This document shows, piece by piece, positions 43,973 through 54,957 of a DNA stretch of 64,000 nucleotides. This DNA is from Brevibacterium siliguriense (GTDB lineage: Bacteria > Actinomycetota > Actinomycetes > Actinomycetales > Brevibacteriaceae): the NCBI RefSeq assembly GCF_900105315.1, contig NZ_LT629766.1, positions 62,001-126,000 of the forward strand, given 5' to 3'. The notes under the pieces are model-generated. The model made no database searches, was not told the DNA's origin, and saw only the letters and a list, made by a program, of their open reading frames with translations. The translations under genes and the position numbers were made by a program. Position 1 is the stretch's first letter, and each line of letters opens with the position of its first letter.

Positions 43973-44959
43973 TCAGAACCAGGCGTCGGCGAGCAGATGC
44001 AGCGACCGGCGCTGCACCTCGGGGTCGTACGCGTAGGTGACGGTGATGAGTTCGTCGGCGCCGGTGCGCTGCACGAATTCGGCCATCTGCGCGGTCGCGG
44101 TATCCGGTGAGCCGACGGCGCTGATTGACAGCATCGGACTCGTCGCGCCCTGTGCGGCGATCTCGGCCGGGTCGACCGGGGCCTGCAGATTGCGGCGGCG
44201 ACCGGAACGCATGTCATTGAACATCTGCTGGACCGAGGTGAACTGGCGGGCCGCCTCGGCGTCGGTGTCGGCGATCATGACGTTGATCCCGGCCATCACA
44301 TAGGGCTCGTCGATCTGCGCGGTCGGGGCATCGGTGGTGAATGAGTCGCGGTAGGTCTTAATTGCGATGTCGATCTGGTCGGGCGCGAAATGCGAGGCCA
44401 GAGAGAACGGCAGGCCCAGCTGACCGGCGATCGAGGCGCCGTTCATCGTCGAGCCGAGCACCCAGATGGGCACATCCATCCCCGCCGAGACCGCAGACTT
44501 GATCGGCATGGTGTGCGCCTGCCCGCTGTCCCCGAACCATCCCTGCATGTCGTAGATGTTCTGGGCGAAGTCCTGCGGTTCGGCCGAGGATCGGGCGAGC
44601 GCCTGCGCGGTCATCCCATCGGTGCCGGGTGCGCGCCCGAGGCCCAAGTCGATGCGCGGCCCATGGATGTTCGCGAGCGTTCCGTACTGTTCGGCGACTA
44701 TGAGCGGGGCATGGTTGGGCAGCATGACTCCGCCGGATCCGACCCGGATCTTCTCCGTCACCGAGGCGGCCTGTGAGATGAGCAGGGCCGTGGCGCTGGC
44801 GGCCAGGCCCATCGTATTGTGGTGCTCGGCGAACCACAGGCGCTTATATCCCAGCTCGTCGGCCAGTTTCGCCGAGGTCATCGATTCGGCGATGGCATCG
44901 CGAGCGGTGGATCCTTCCCGGATGGAGACGAGATCGAGGATGTTCAACGGGACGGACAA
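43973..44959 (-). CDS. Luciferase-like flavin-dependent monooxygenase (MsnO8-like)
   Basis: A TIM-barrel bacterial-luciferase-family protein of 328 residues from the TTG start at 44959. It begins VPLNILDLVSIREGSTARDAI and contains ELGYKRLWFAEHHNTMGLAASATALLIS, GSGGVMLPNHAPLIVAEQYGTL and RIDLGLGRAPGTD, all typical of the LLM class that uses FMNH2 or F420. The TTG is chosen because AAGGAG lies eight bases upstream and the length fits the family. An ATG at 45016 gives 19 extra residues not seen in relatives. Substrate unknown. It stands alone. Confidence 0.85.
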   Translation of the reverse strand: MSVPLNILDLVSIREGSTARDAIAESMTSAKLADELGYKRLWFAEHHNTMGLAASATALLISQAASVTEKIRVGSGGVMLPNHAPLIVAEQYGTLANIHGPRIDLGLGRAPGTDGMTAQALARSSAEPQDFAQNIYDMQGWFGDSGQAHTMPIKSAVSAGMDVPIWVLGSTMNGASIAGQLGLPFSLASHFAPDQIDIAIKTYRDSFTTDAPTAQIDEPYVMAGINVMIADTDAEAARQFTSVQQMFNDMRSGRRRNLQAPVDPAEIAAQGATSPMLSISAVGSPDTATAQMAEFVQRTGADELITVTYAYDPEVQRRSLHLLADAWF

Positions 44960-45168
44960 AGCGGAAGGCTCCTTCGGTGGGCGTGCTGTGAGACCGCAGA
45001 ACGCAGTCGCAGACATTCAGTCACCTGAGGCAACAGTCCGGGCAGACGGTTCTATTCCTGGGCAGACGGTCACAGTCGACGCCAAGAGGTTCAGTTCGAA
45101 GGCGTCCGGCGGATAGTCTTACCCAACCGGACTCACCCGATGCCGGACTCCCCGATCAAGGAGAGATC

Positions 45169-46356
45169 ATGAGCACCTCGGCACAGCGCCGAACCGGACG
45201 ACTTCTCACCGGTGCCGCGATGTCACTGGCTGTGGTCCTCTCCGCCTGTTCGTCGAATTCAGGCTCCGGAGAATCCGACGGTCGGGATGGCTCAGAGTCG
45301 GGAGCCGCCTCGGCGAGGTCTGATTCCGGGTCATCCGCCGCCCGGTCCACGTCGTCGTCGGCACCGGGTGCGGGCTCTCCCGAGGTCGTCGCCACCGGGC
45401 TCGAAGCCCCGTGGTCGATCGCCTTCTTTGGGCAGACCATGTTGGTCAGCGAACGCGATTCGGGTCGCATCCTTGAAGTCTCCGCAGGCAGGGATGTTCG
45501 TGAGGTCGGGCAGATCGAAGATGCCTCGGCCTCGGGCGAAGCGGGTTTGCATGGTCTTGCTGTCGACGATGACCGTCTCTATGCTTTCTTCGCTGCTGGG
45601 ACGGAGAATCGGATCGTGCGATTCGACATCCTCGGCGAGGCCGGGGAGCTGTCATTGAGTGAGGAGGAGACGATCCTCGACGGACTGCCGACCGCGAACT
45701 TCCACAACGGCGGACGGCTGGCCTTCGGACCCGACGGTCTGCTCTATGCCACGCTCGGTGACACAGGCGATCGCGACAGCGCGCAGGACGAGAAGGCGCT
45801 GTCGGGAAAGATTCTGCGCATGACGCCTGACGGCGACATACCTGCGGATAATCCGTTCGGCGATTCGCTCGTCTTCAGCATGGGACACCGGAACCCGCAG
45901 GGCATCGGCTGGGACGATGAGGGCACGATGTATGCCTCGGAGTTCGGGCAGGACACGTGGGATGAGCTCAACGTCATCGACGCCGGCGGGAATTACGGAT
46001 GGCCCGAAGTCGAGGGCATCGCCGAGGACAGCGGGCCTGCAGATGACGGCGGCTCTGGTGACGGGTCCGGTGACTTCATCGATCCGGTGCAGCAGTGGTC
46101 TCCCGACGAAGCGAGCCCCAGCGGACTGGCCGTCACCGACGAGAGCATCCTCATCGCCGGTCTGCGCGGTGAGCGTCTGCACCAGGTGCCGCTCGACGAC
46201 CTCTCCGCTTCCAACGAACTCTGGGCCGGAGAGCACGGCCGGCTGCGCGATGTGGTTGAGGCACCGAACGGTTCGCTGCTCGTGCTGACGAACAATACCG
46301 ACGGCCGCGGAGAACCCGGCCCGGACGACGACCGTCTCCTGCGCTTCACGCCCTGA
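45169..46356 (+). CDS. PQQ-type sugar dehydrogenase lipoprotein (glucose/sorbosone dehydrogenase family)
   Basis: The 395-residue protein has a lipoprotein signal with lipobox LSAC (C27), a Ser/Gly/Ala-rich linker to about 66, then a six-bladed beta-propeller. Family motifs are GLEAPWSIAFFG, GEAGLHGLAVDD, NFHNGGRLAFGPDGLLYATLGDTGD, SMGHRNPQGIGWD and ASEFGQDTWDELNVIDAGGNYGWP. Relatives are soluble PQQ-dependent glucose or aldose-sugar dehydrogenases, acting outside the membrane. AAGGAGAG precedes ATG 45169. An intrinsic terminator follows at 46392-46424. Confidence 0.88.
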   Translation: MSTSAQRRTGRLLTGAAMSLAVVLSACSSNSGSGESDGRDGSESGAASARSDSGSSAARSTSSSAPGAGSPEVVATGLEAPWSIAFFGQTMLVSERDSGRILEVSAGRDVREVGQIEDASASGEAGLHGLAVDDDRLYAFFAAGTENRIVRFDILGEAGELSLSEEETILDGLPTANFHNGGRLAFGPDGLLYATLGDTGDRDSAQDEKALSGKILRMTPDGDIPADNPFGDSLVFSMGHRNPQGIGWDDEGTMYASEFGQDTWDELNVIDAGGNYGWPEVEGIAEDSGPADDGGSGDGSGDFIDPVQQWSPDEASPSGLAVTDESILIAGLRGERLHQVPLDDLSASNELWAGEHGRLRDVVEAPNGSLLVLTNNTDGRGEPGPDDDRLLRFTP

Positions 46357-46391
46357 CGGCGGCGGCCTGCCCGCCATGGACCGAATGCACC

Positions 46392-46424
46392 GAGGCCCCG
46401 AACGCTCACCGCGTTCGGGGCCTC
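46392..46424. terminator. Strong intrinsic terminator between convergent genes
   Basis: GAGGCCCCGAACGC (46392-46405) and GCGTTCGGGGCCTC (46411-46424) form a perfect 14-bp stem around TCACC. It serves the sugar dehydrogenase gene and probably the convergent CopC-like gene. Confidence 0.85.
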
Positions 46425-46454
46425 GTGCAAACAGGGCTGTTTGGGAGTTCTCGC

Positions 46455-47102
46455 TCAGTTGTCCTTGGTCCCGGGCAGCCCCTGGGACTTGCGGCGCATG
46501 AGCAGGACGACGATGACGATGATGGCCAGGCCGCCCACGGAAAGCAGCACGATCATGGGGGTCGACATTCCGGAATCGCTGCCGGTGGACTCGCCGATCT
46601 CGCCGCGGTCTTCGGTGTCCTTGCCCGGCTCGTCGACGACTCCGCCGCCGAGTCCGGCCTTCGTCGACTCTCCGGACGACTCCTTGACCTCACCGCCGGC
46701 GCCTTCGGCGTCCTTGATCGCAAACGAGTAGTCACCGGAGATCGGGTGACCGTCCTGCGACACCACACGCCAGGTGACCTTGTAGTCGCCGGGCTTGAGA
46801 TCATCGGGCAGAGCCACGCTGAGCTTCTTGCCCTCGACGGTCAGCTCACCCGCGGAGACGTCCTTGCCATCGACGACGACCTTGACCTCGGAGCCGACTT
46901 CCTGGATGTCGCCGGAGAAGTTCATCTCGAGCCATTTGGGCTGCTGATCGAGTTCGGCACCGTCCTCGGGATTCGACGACACCAGCTGATCATGCGCACT
47001 GGCGGCGGGGGCGAACGCGAAGACGCTCATCGCAGCCACCAGCAGGGCGGCGAAGCCCAGCCTGAGAGCGGACCAGTTCTGTCGAGTCATGAGACGAGTC
47101 AT
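46455..47102 (-). CDS. CopC-domain copper-handling protein
   Basis: From ATG 47102 (AAGGAG upstream) this 215-residue protein has a signal peptide ending ASA, so the mature protein begins with His37, the N-terminal copper ligand of CopC. The CopC beta-sandwich (about 37-130) carries the second motif VVSQDGHPISGDYSFAI. A Gly/Glu/Ser-rich linker and a C-terminal membrane helix (MIVLLSVGGLAIIVIVVLLMRR) anchor it. It binds Cu(II) outside the membrane for resistance or copper delivery. CopD and other copper genes are not adjacent. Confidence 0.88.
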   Translation of the reverse strand: MTRLMTRQNWSALRLGFAALLVAAMSVFAFAPAASAHDQLVSSNPEDGAELDQQPKWLEMNFSGDIQEVGSEVKVVVDGKDVSAGELTVEGKKLSVALPDDLKPGDYKVTWRVVSQDGHPISGDYSFAIKDAEGAGGEVKESSGESTKAGLGGGVVDEPGKDTEDRGEIGESTGSDSGMSTPMIVLLSVGGLAIIVIVVLLMRRKSQGLPGTKDN

Positions 47103-47167
47103 GAGAGTTTCTCCTTCGAGGGGTACCTGCGATATCGGTCGTGTCAGCAAGCTTGTGCCTACCAGTA

Positions 47168-47743
47168 TCACTGAGTTTTCGCGGCCAGCGCGCGCAGACG
47201 ATCCGTGATTCCCGGCACGGACACTTCAATTGTCTCAAGAGTTTCTTCGAAATCCTTGAATTCCCCGTACCAGGGATCCTCGACGTCGGGGGCGGGGATG
47301 TCGTCCCTCGCCGAGGCGGCGCCGGCCCTCCCGGGGGCCGCCGAGGTCCCATCGGCTCCCGCACCTTCGTTCGCCCCGACCACCCGGGGATCGAATTCGC
47401 GCAGCATCCGCAGCTCCGGGGCCGCCTCGGCGGGAAGACCTGCGATCATCCGCTCCAGGGCACGATAGTGGCGGGCGGTCATCGCCACCGCCAGGTCACG
47501 TTCGGCCAACCATGCGGGCGTGATCTGCCGCGCGACATGATCGTCAGTGCGGTAACCGGCGGAAGCGAGCACACGAGCCTGACGAGGGTCGATGGGGTTG
47601 CCGGCCTCCTCGTCGCTGATCCCGGCGGAGTCGACGACCGCCTCGGCGCCGGTGTCGGCCAGATGATGTAAGAGCACACGTTCGGCGGTGACGGACCGGC
47701 AGATGTTGCCGGTGCACACGAAAACGACGGACGCCAGACTCAT
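47168..47743 (-). CDS. Low-molecular-weight protein-tyrosine phosphatase
   Basis: From ATG 47743 (GAGGAGG upstream) the protein has 191 residues. The P-loop CTGNICRS (C10 to S17) holds the nucleophilic cysteine and arginine, and VEDPWYG holds the general-acid aspartate. An Ala/Gly-rich insert (near 133-155, GANEGAGADGTSAAPGRAGA) interrupts the last third, making it longer than the usual 150-165 residues. Such enzymes dephosphorylate tyrosine kinases that control capsule or cell-wall polymer synthesis. No partner kinase is adjacent. Confidence 0.9.
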   Translation of the reverse strand: MSLASVVFVCTGNICRSVTAERVLLHHLADTGAEAVVDSAGISDEEAGNPIDPRQARVLASAGYRTDDHVARQITPAWLAERDLAVAMTARHYRALERMIAGLPAEAAPELRMLREFDPRVVGANEGAGADGTSAAPGRAGAASARDDIPAPDVEDPWYGEFKDFEETLETIEVSVPGITDRLRALAAKTQ

Positions 47744-47796
47744 TCGTTCCTCCTCGGGCAGGGCGTGCGGGGCTCTGATCACGATACTGTGGGGCC

Positions 47797-49767
47797 ATGA
47801 CTTCTGAAACCTCACAGACCTCGATCAGGCCTCAGGACGACCTGTACCAGCACATCAACGGCGAGTGGATCGACTCGTTCACGATCCCCGATGACCGTGC
47901 CGGCGACGGAGCCATGCGTGAGCTCTTCGACACCGCCGAGACCAAGGTCCGCGACATCATCACCGCCGTGACCGACACCCCGCAGGAACCCGGCTCCGAA
48001 GGGCAGAAGGTCGCCGACCTGTTCACCTCGTTCATGGACGTCGAGCGCATCAACGAGCTCGGCGTCGCCCCGCTGACCTCGACGTTCGCAGCCATCGACG
48101 CTGCCGAGGACAAGTCCGAACTCGCAGCGGCCCTCGCCCGCCTGGAGACCGAAGGCATCGGCGGAGTCCTCGGCGGGTACGTCACCGCCGATGCGAAGGA
48201 CTCCGACGTCTACGCCCTCTACCTCGTCCAGGCCGGCATCTCCCTGCCCGACGAGGACTACTACTTCAACGACGACCATGCCGAGGTGCGCGCGAAGTTC
48301 CTCGCCCACGTGCAGAAAGTTGCGGCCCTGGCCGGACTCGGTGAGAAGTCCGGGATTACTGATACCGAGGTGGCCGCCAAGGTGATGGCGTTCGAGACCG
48401 CACTCGCCCGCCACCATTGGGACCGTGTGGCCTGCCGCGACGCGGAGAAGACGTACAACAAGTACTCGATCTCCGAGCTGCGCGACCTCGGCCCCGAATT
48501 CGACTTCGACTCTTACCTCGGCATCCTCACCGCCGATGCGACCGACTTGAAGTACCTCGTGGTCTCTCAGCCTTCGTTCGTCACGGGAATGGCGAAGGTG
48601 TGGGCGGAGACCGACATCGAGACGATCAAGACGTGGCTGCGCTTCGTCGTCGTCTCCGACACCGCTTCGCTGCTCTCGGATGAGTTCGTCGAGGAGAACT
48701 TCGACTTCAACTCCCGCACGCTGTCGGGCACCCCTGCCCTGCGGGAGCGCTGGAAGCGCGGAGTCAGCCTCGTCGAGGGCTACCTCGGTGAGGCCGTGGG
48801 CAAGCTCTACGTCGCCGCCGAGTTCCCACCGTCGTCCAAGGATGCGATCGATCACCTCGTGGGCATGCTCATCAAGGCCTATGACAAGTCGATCCGCGAA
48901 CTCGACTGGATGAGTGACGAGACGAAGGAGCGGGCGCTGGTCAAGCTTTCGAAGTTCACTCCGAAGGTCGGCTACCCGGACGTGTGGCGGGAGTACCCGG
49001 CCGCGATCGACGCCTCCGACCTGGTCGGGAACGTGCGTCGCTGCTCGCAGGCCGAGCATGTGCGGCAGGTGAAGCGGATCGGCGGACCCATCGACCGCAC
49101 GGAATGGCTGATGACCCCGCAGACGGTCAACGCCTACTACCACCCGGTGATGAACGAGATCGTCTTCCCGGCAGCGATCCTCCAGCCGCCGTTCTTCGAC
49201 GCCGACGGTGACGTGGCCGCGAATTTCGGAGCGATCGGCGCGGTCATCGGCCACGAGATCGGTCACGGCTTCGACGACCAGGGCTCCCGCTATGACGGCG
49301 ACGGCAACCTCGTCGACTGGTGGACCGAATCGGATCGGACCCTGTTCGAGGAGCGCACGAAGGCGCTGATCGCCCAGTTCGAGGAGCTGGTGCCTGCCGG
49401 CCTGGAGCCGAACCAGCACGTCAACGGGGCGCTGACGGTCGGTGAGAACATCGGTGACCTCGGTGGCCTGTCGATCGGGTGGAAGGCCCTTGAACTCGAG
49501 CTCGGCGAACGGGCGGGCACCCCCGGTGTGCCGGTGGCGCCGTCGGCCGAGCAGGCGAAGGCGTTCTTCGAGGCGTGGGCGAAGGCGTGGCGGTCGAAGA
49601 TGCGCACCGAGGAGCGTGTGCGCCGGCTTTCGATCGATCCGCATTCGCCGGAGGAGTTCCGCTGCAACCAGGTCGTTAAGAACATGACTGCATTCCACGA
49701 CACCTACGGCGTGACGGAGACCGACGGCATGTACCTCGCCCCCGAATCCCGAGTCACCATCTGGTAA
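47797..49767 (+). CDS. M13 family metallopeptidase (neprilysin/PepO type)
   Basis: The 656-residue zinc endopeptidase has the HExxH motif in GHEIGHGFDDQGSRYD near 485-500, the third zinc ligand in ENIGDLGG near 549, and the NAYYHPVMNEIVFPAAILQPPFF substrate strand. No signal peptide or membrane helix is present, so like bacterial PepO it is probably cytoplasmic and degrades oligopeptides. It diverges from the phosphatase gene with a 53-base gap. The palindromic copy E begins at its stop codon. Confidence 0.93.
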   Translation: MTSETSQTSIRPQDDLYQHINGEWIDSFTIPDDRAGDGAMRELFDTAETKVRDIITAVTDTPQEPGSEGQKVADLFTSFMDVERINELGVAPLTSTFAAIDAAEDKSELAAALARLETEGIGGVLGGYVTADAKDSDVYALYLVQAGISLPDEDYYFNDDHAEVRAKFLAHVQKVAALAGLGEKSGITDTEVAAKVMAFETALARHHWDRVACRDAEKTYNKYSISELRDLGPEFDFDSYLGILTADATDLKYLVVSQPSFVTGMAKVWAETDIETIKTWLRFVVVSDTASLLSDEFVEENFDFNSRTLSGTPALRERWKRGVSLVEGYLGEAVGKLYVAAEFPPSSKDAIDHLVGMLIKAYDKSIRELDWMSDETKERALVKLSKFTPKVGYPDVWREYPAAIDASDLVGNVRRCSQAEHVRQVKRIGGPIDRTEWLMTPQTVNAYYHPVMNEIVFPAAILQPPFFDADGDVAANFGAIGAVIGHEIGHGFDDQGSRYDGDGNLVDWWTESDRTLFEERTKALIAQFEELVPAGLEPNQHVNGALTVGENIGDLGGLSIGWKALELELGERAGTPGVPVAPSAEQAKAFFEAWAKAWRSKMRTEERVRRLSIDPHSPEEFRCNQVVKNMTAFHDTYGVTETDGMYLAPESRVTIW

Positions 49768-49770
49768 TTG

Positions 49771-49826
49771 CTACCTGACGGCGGCCCAGCAACCTCGCGC
49801 AAGGTTGCTGGGCCGCCGTCAGGTAG
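49771..49826. repeat. Palindromic REP-like repeat, copy E
   Basis: CTACCTGACGGCGGCCCAGC then AACCT pairs perfectly with its mirror around the loop CGCGC. The base of the stem is CCT/AGG rather than the CCC/GGG of copies A, C and D. It lies 3 bases after the M13 peptidase stop and 27 before the convergent DUF1684 gene's stop, and is a likely bidirectional terminator. Confidence 0.9.
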
Positions 49827-49853
49827 TTCGGGGAGGAAAGTGGACGCTGGGAC

Positions 49854-51476
49854 TCAGCGGTGGTGGCGGATGAGCGCGACCATGCGGTAGTCGAATTCCT
49901 GCCAACTCGTGATCGAGTCACCGTTCTCCATCGCCGCCTGGAATTCCGCGATCTCCGTGCGCTCGGATTCGAGCGGAATGTCGAAGGGCATCTCCACATA
50001 GATCAGGCCGCTGGCGTCGGTGTGGACGATGTCGAAACCGGCCCTCTTCGGGTCGAGTTCGTTGTTCATCACGATGAGCAGACGGTCCTCCGGTGCCGCG
50101 TATTCGGTCTCGATGCCATCGACATAACCCTGCTGCGAGCGCAACTCACGCTGGGCCTGGATGACGAACGCTGAGTACGCGCCGATGCCGATGACCGGAA
50201 TCCGTGAGGTCAGTGCCTCGGTGGCGACATCGATGAGCCGCGACCGTGCCTTGCGTCCCAACGGGGACAGGTCCCCACCGGACATGGCGACCCCGTCGAA
50301 ACCGACGAGCGAGATCCGCCCGTCGTCGTGGCTGGGGTTGAGGATGGTGATGTCGAGGCCGAAACGCGAATACCAGGGGCGAGTCACCTCGGCGCTCTCT
50401 TCGTCCCACCACACGTAGAAGAGGAACGGCACGTTGATCCCGGCCTCCGAGTAGAAGAACGGAGGACGTCTCTCACCTGCGGTGACGTCGAAGGGAACGA
50501 CATTGCCCTCGATCGGGGCCGGGCAGGTGGCGAACGAGGTGAACGCGAACGGGTAGTTCACCGCACGGTTGAAATCGATGACGAGCGACCCGTCCTGATT
50601 CGGCACTCCGAGGTCGATTGTCCGCCACGACGAGGTGGTGCTCCCGTTCGTCGAATCGTGGAAGTCCAACTGGAGTCCGGTCTTCGGACACCCGGTGGCG
50701 AGCAGACTCACTTCACCCTGCTGGGTCTCGAAGGTGACAGTTCCCGCAGCCTGCGTCTGCAGCTGCAGATCCTCTTGAGCGGTTTCGATCGTATAGGTCT
50801 TGACCGGGTCGAATCGGGTGAACCGGGCGAGGAAGACGAAGTCCGGGTCCGGGTCGAAGACCGGGACCTCGAAGAACTTCCCGAGCAGCGGGGACTTCGA
50901 GTCGCGCACACGCACACCGAGGCGGCCGCCCCGGTCGATAAGTTCATAGAGGACGTTGCCGACGGTGAACCAGTTGAGCGACCCGCCGGCCGGAAGCTTC
51001 GCGCTGAACCCGTTCTCCTGGACCCGGACCTGCGGCCGGGCGGGCACGGCGTCGTGTCCGCCGTTTCCCGTATCCGGTCCGGCTGCGGAATCAGAACCAG
51101 CACCACCAACTGCGTCCTGATCTGTGACCGTCGGCAGGGTCGAAGTGTCACTAGGCACCGCAGGGCTGGTCGCCCGGGTCGGCCCGGAATTGGTCACAGC
51201 GGCACCGCTCGCAGTCCCACCAGCAGCACCGGCCCCACCGTTTTCGACCTTGCTGAGCAGGTCGAATGTCTCGGCCGCGGGTCCGGCCTTGATGCCGGTT
51301 TCCAGAGATATGGTCACCCACCCGTCTTCGACGGTGAAGGTGCCGGGAGCGTCGGCCCAGGTCGATTCGGCGTCGAGCCAGTGCAGGCCGACGACGCTGA
51401 GCCAGCCGAAAGGTTTCGCCAGTGCCGAGTTCCGTGAGTCGCGCCAGGTGTTCCACTCCGTCACGAACTGGTTCAC
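49854..51476 (-). CDS. DUF1684 protein with a low-complexity insert and C-terminal extension
   Basis: From GTG 51476 (AAGGAG eight bases upstream; another GTG at 51485 overlaps that site) the protein has 540 residues. The DUF1684 part includes NSALAKPFGWLSVVGLHWLDAEST at the start and IDFNRAVNYPFAFTSFATCPAPIEGNVVPFDVTAGERR near 280-320. A ~75-residue Gly/Ala/Ser/Thr-rich insert splits it near 65-140. The last ~220 residues (FGLDITILNPSHDDGRISLVGFDG to RMVALIRHHR) form an extra domain I do not recognise. No signal peptide. Function of DUF1684 is unknown. Confidence 0.8.
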   Translation of the reverse strand: MNQFVTEWNTWRDSRNSALAKPFGWLSVVGLHWLDAESTWADAPGTFTVEDGWVTISLETGIKAGPAAETFDLLSKVENGGAGAAGGTASGAAVTNSGPTRATSPAVPSDTSTLPTVTDQDAVGGAGSDSAAGPDTGNGGHDAVPARPQVRVQENGFSAKLPAGGSLNWFTVGNVLYELIDRGGRLGVRVRDSKSPLLGKFFEVPVFDPDPDFVFLARFTRFDPVKTYTIETAQEDLQLQTQAAGTVTFETQQGEVSLLATGCPKTGLQLDFHDSTNGSTTSSWRTIDLGVPNQDGSLVIDFNRAVNYPFAFTSFATCPAPIEGNVVPFDVTAGERRPPFFYSEAGINVPFLFYVWWDEESAEVTRPWYSRFGLDITILNPSHDDGRISLVGFDGVAMSGGDLSPLGRKARSRLIDVATEALTSRIPVIGIGAYSAFVIQAQRELRSQQGYVDGIETEYAAPEDRLLIVMNNELDPKRAGFDIVHTDASGLIYVEMPFDIPLESERTEIAEFQAAMENGDSITSWQEFDYRMVALIRHHR

Positions 51477-51611
51477 GTCGAACACTCCTTGCCGTCGCTG
51501 GTGCGGTCGCAGGGTCGCTGCCCCCGCCTGATTCTCAGCCCCGGTGGCAATCCGGCGCCTGAGAACTGATCTTCTTCTCCTCCAAACTACCGCAAACGAT
51601 AAGCTGGGGAA

Positions 51612-52916
51612 ATGAATGAATCACTCCCGAGACCGGACGCGGCCGCGACGACAGCGGCCGACCTCGGCGACTTCGTCAGCGCATCCCCCAGCTCATACCA
51701 CGCGGTGGCCATCGCTGCGAAACGCCTGGAAGAGGCCGGTTTCTCCCGCCTCGACGAGTCCGCTGCCTGGGCGCTGACACCCGGGACCGGGCACTACGTC
51801 ATCCGGGACGGCGCGCTCATCGCGTGGATGAATCCCACCGTCACCGAGGCGGCTCCCCGGTTCCGCGTGTTCGGTTCCCACACCGATTCCCCGGCATTCA
51901 AGCTCAAGCCCGGCGGCGAGTACACCGCCGAGGGCACCCGTCAGGTCGGCGTTGAGATCTACGGCGGGCCCCTGCTGAATTCGTGGCTCGATCGTGAGCT
52001 CGCCTTCGCCGGGCGTCTCAGCCTCGCCGACGGCAGCATCGTGCTCGCCCGGACCAGACCGATCGCCCGCATCCCGCAGCTGGCGATCCACCTGGACCGG
52101 CAGGTCAATGAGGGCCTGACCCTGGACAAACAGCGCCACACCGCTCCCGTCATCGGTCTGGCCGACCTCGCCGAGGCAGACATCATCGAACTGCTCGCTG
52201 CTTCCGCCGGCGTCGATGCCGAGGCGGTCGTCGGCCACGACGTCTATACCATCCCGACACAGGAGCCGGCCCTCTTCGGTGCCGCCGAGGAGTTCTTCGC
52301 CTCGCCGAGGCTGGACAACCTTCTGTCCGTCCACGCCGGCGTCACCGCGCTCACCCAGCTCGATGCCGACAGGCTCGACGGCATCCCCCTGTTCGCGGCC
52401 TTCGATCATGAGGAGATCGGGTCGAATTCTCGTTCGGGTGCGTGCGGTCCGTTCCTCGCCGACGTCACCGAGCGCATCGTCGCCTCACTGCTGCCGCAGT
52501 CGACGCGCAGCGACTATCTCGCGTCGATGGCTTCCTCGGTGTGTGTCTCCTCCGATGCCGGGCATGCGGCCCATCCGAATTATCCGGAACGGCATGATCC
52601 GCATGTGCGTCCCCGCCTCGGCGGTGGTCCCCTGCTCAAACTCAATGCTCAGCAGCGCTACGCCACCGATGCTGTCGGAACGGCGGTGTGGTCGCAGGCG
52701 TGCGCAGCAGTCGGAGTCGAATATCAGGATTTCGTGTCGAACAATGCGATGCCCTGCGGGTCGACGATCGGTCCGTTGACCGCCACCCGCCTAGGCATGA
52801 CGACCGTCGATGTGGGGCCTGCCCTGTACTCGATGCACTCGGCCCGCGAGATGGTTGCGGTCTCCGACGTCGTCGCCCTCGGCGCCGCTGCGAAGGCATT
52901 CCTCCAGGGCAGCTGA
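51612..52916 (+). CDS. M18 family aminopeptidase (aspartyl aminopeptidase)
   Basis: The 434-residue enzyme matches the ApeB/DAP2 group of zinc aminopeptidases that remove N-terminal Asp or Glu. It has SPSSYHAVAIAAKRLEEAGF, the metal-binding FGSHTDSPAFKLKP, LDRQVNEGLTLDKQ, FDHEEIGSNSRSGACGPF, and SSDAGHAAHPNYPERHDPHVRPRLGGGPLLKLN, ending SMHSAREMVAVSDV. ATG 51612 is preceded by GGGGAA. It is likely cytoplasmic and, with the nearby M13 enzyme, completes peptide breakdown. It precedes the thiC riboswitch region but is not part of that unit. Confidence 0.93.
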   Translation: MNESLPRPDAAATTAADLGDFVSASPSSYHAVAIAAKRLEEAGFSRLDESAAWALTPGTGHYVIRDGALIAWMNPTVTEAAPRFRVFGSHTDSPAFKLKPGGEYTAEGTRQVGVEIYGGPLLNSWLDRELAFAGRLSLADGSIVLARTRPIARIPQLAIHLDRQVNEGLTLDKQRHTAPVIGLADLAEADIIELLAASAGVDAEAVVGHDVYTIPTQEPALFGAAEEFFASPRLDNLLSVHAGVTALTQLDADRLDGIPLFAAFDHEEIGSNSRSGACGPFLADVTERIVASLLPQSTRSDYLASMASSVCVSSDAGHAAHPNYPERHDPHVRPRLGGGPLLKLNAQQRYATDAVGTAVWSQACAAVGVEYQDFVSNNAMPCGSTIGPLTATRLGMTTVDVGPALYSMHSAREMVAVSDVVALGAAAKAFLQGS

Positions 52917-53000
52917 CCGCCGCGCCGTACTCTCGGCGGGACTTGATTCCGCCGAATGTGCGCTTGTCTTCACTGCGGCAGTCGTGATAGGAATTGCACG

Positions 53001-54909
<1,909 letters not shown>

Positions 54910-54957
54910 CGTGCCACGCCGTGAACGAGCATTGCGGAGGCGATGTAGGTTGATGGC

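Noticed and set aside
46455..46520. LPGT near the C-terminus of the CopC-like protein as a sortase signal
   Set aside because: The motif is LPGTK at the very end after the membrane helix, without the glycine or the following hydrophobic-plus-basic tail.
47812..49698. A 628-codon open frame antisense to the M13 peptidase
   Set aside because: The sense strand encodes a complete peptidase with HEIGH motif; the antisense product is His/Arg/Val-rich with no recognisable domain.
26701..49826. The palindromes as a degenerate CRISPR array
   Set aside because: Copies are kilobases apart and separated by genes, with no spacers and no cas genes.
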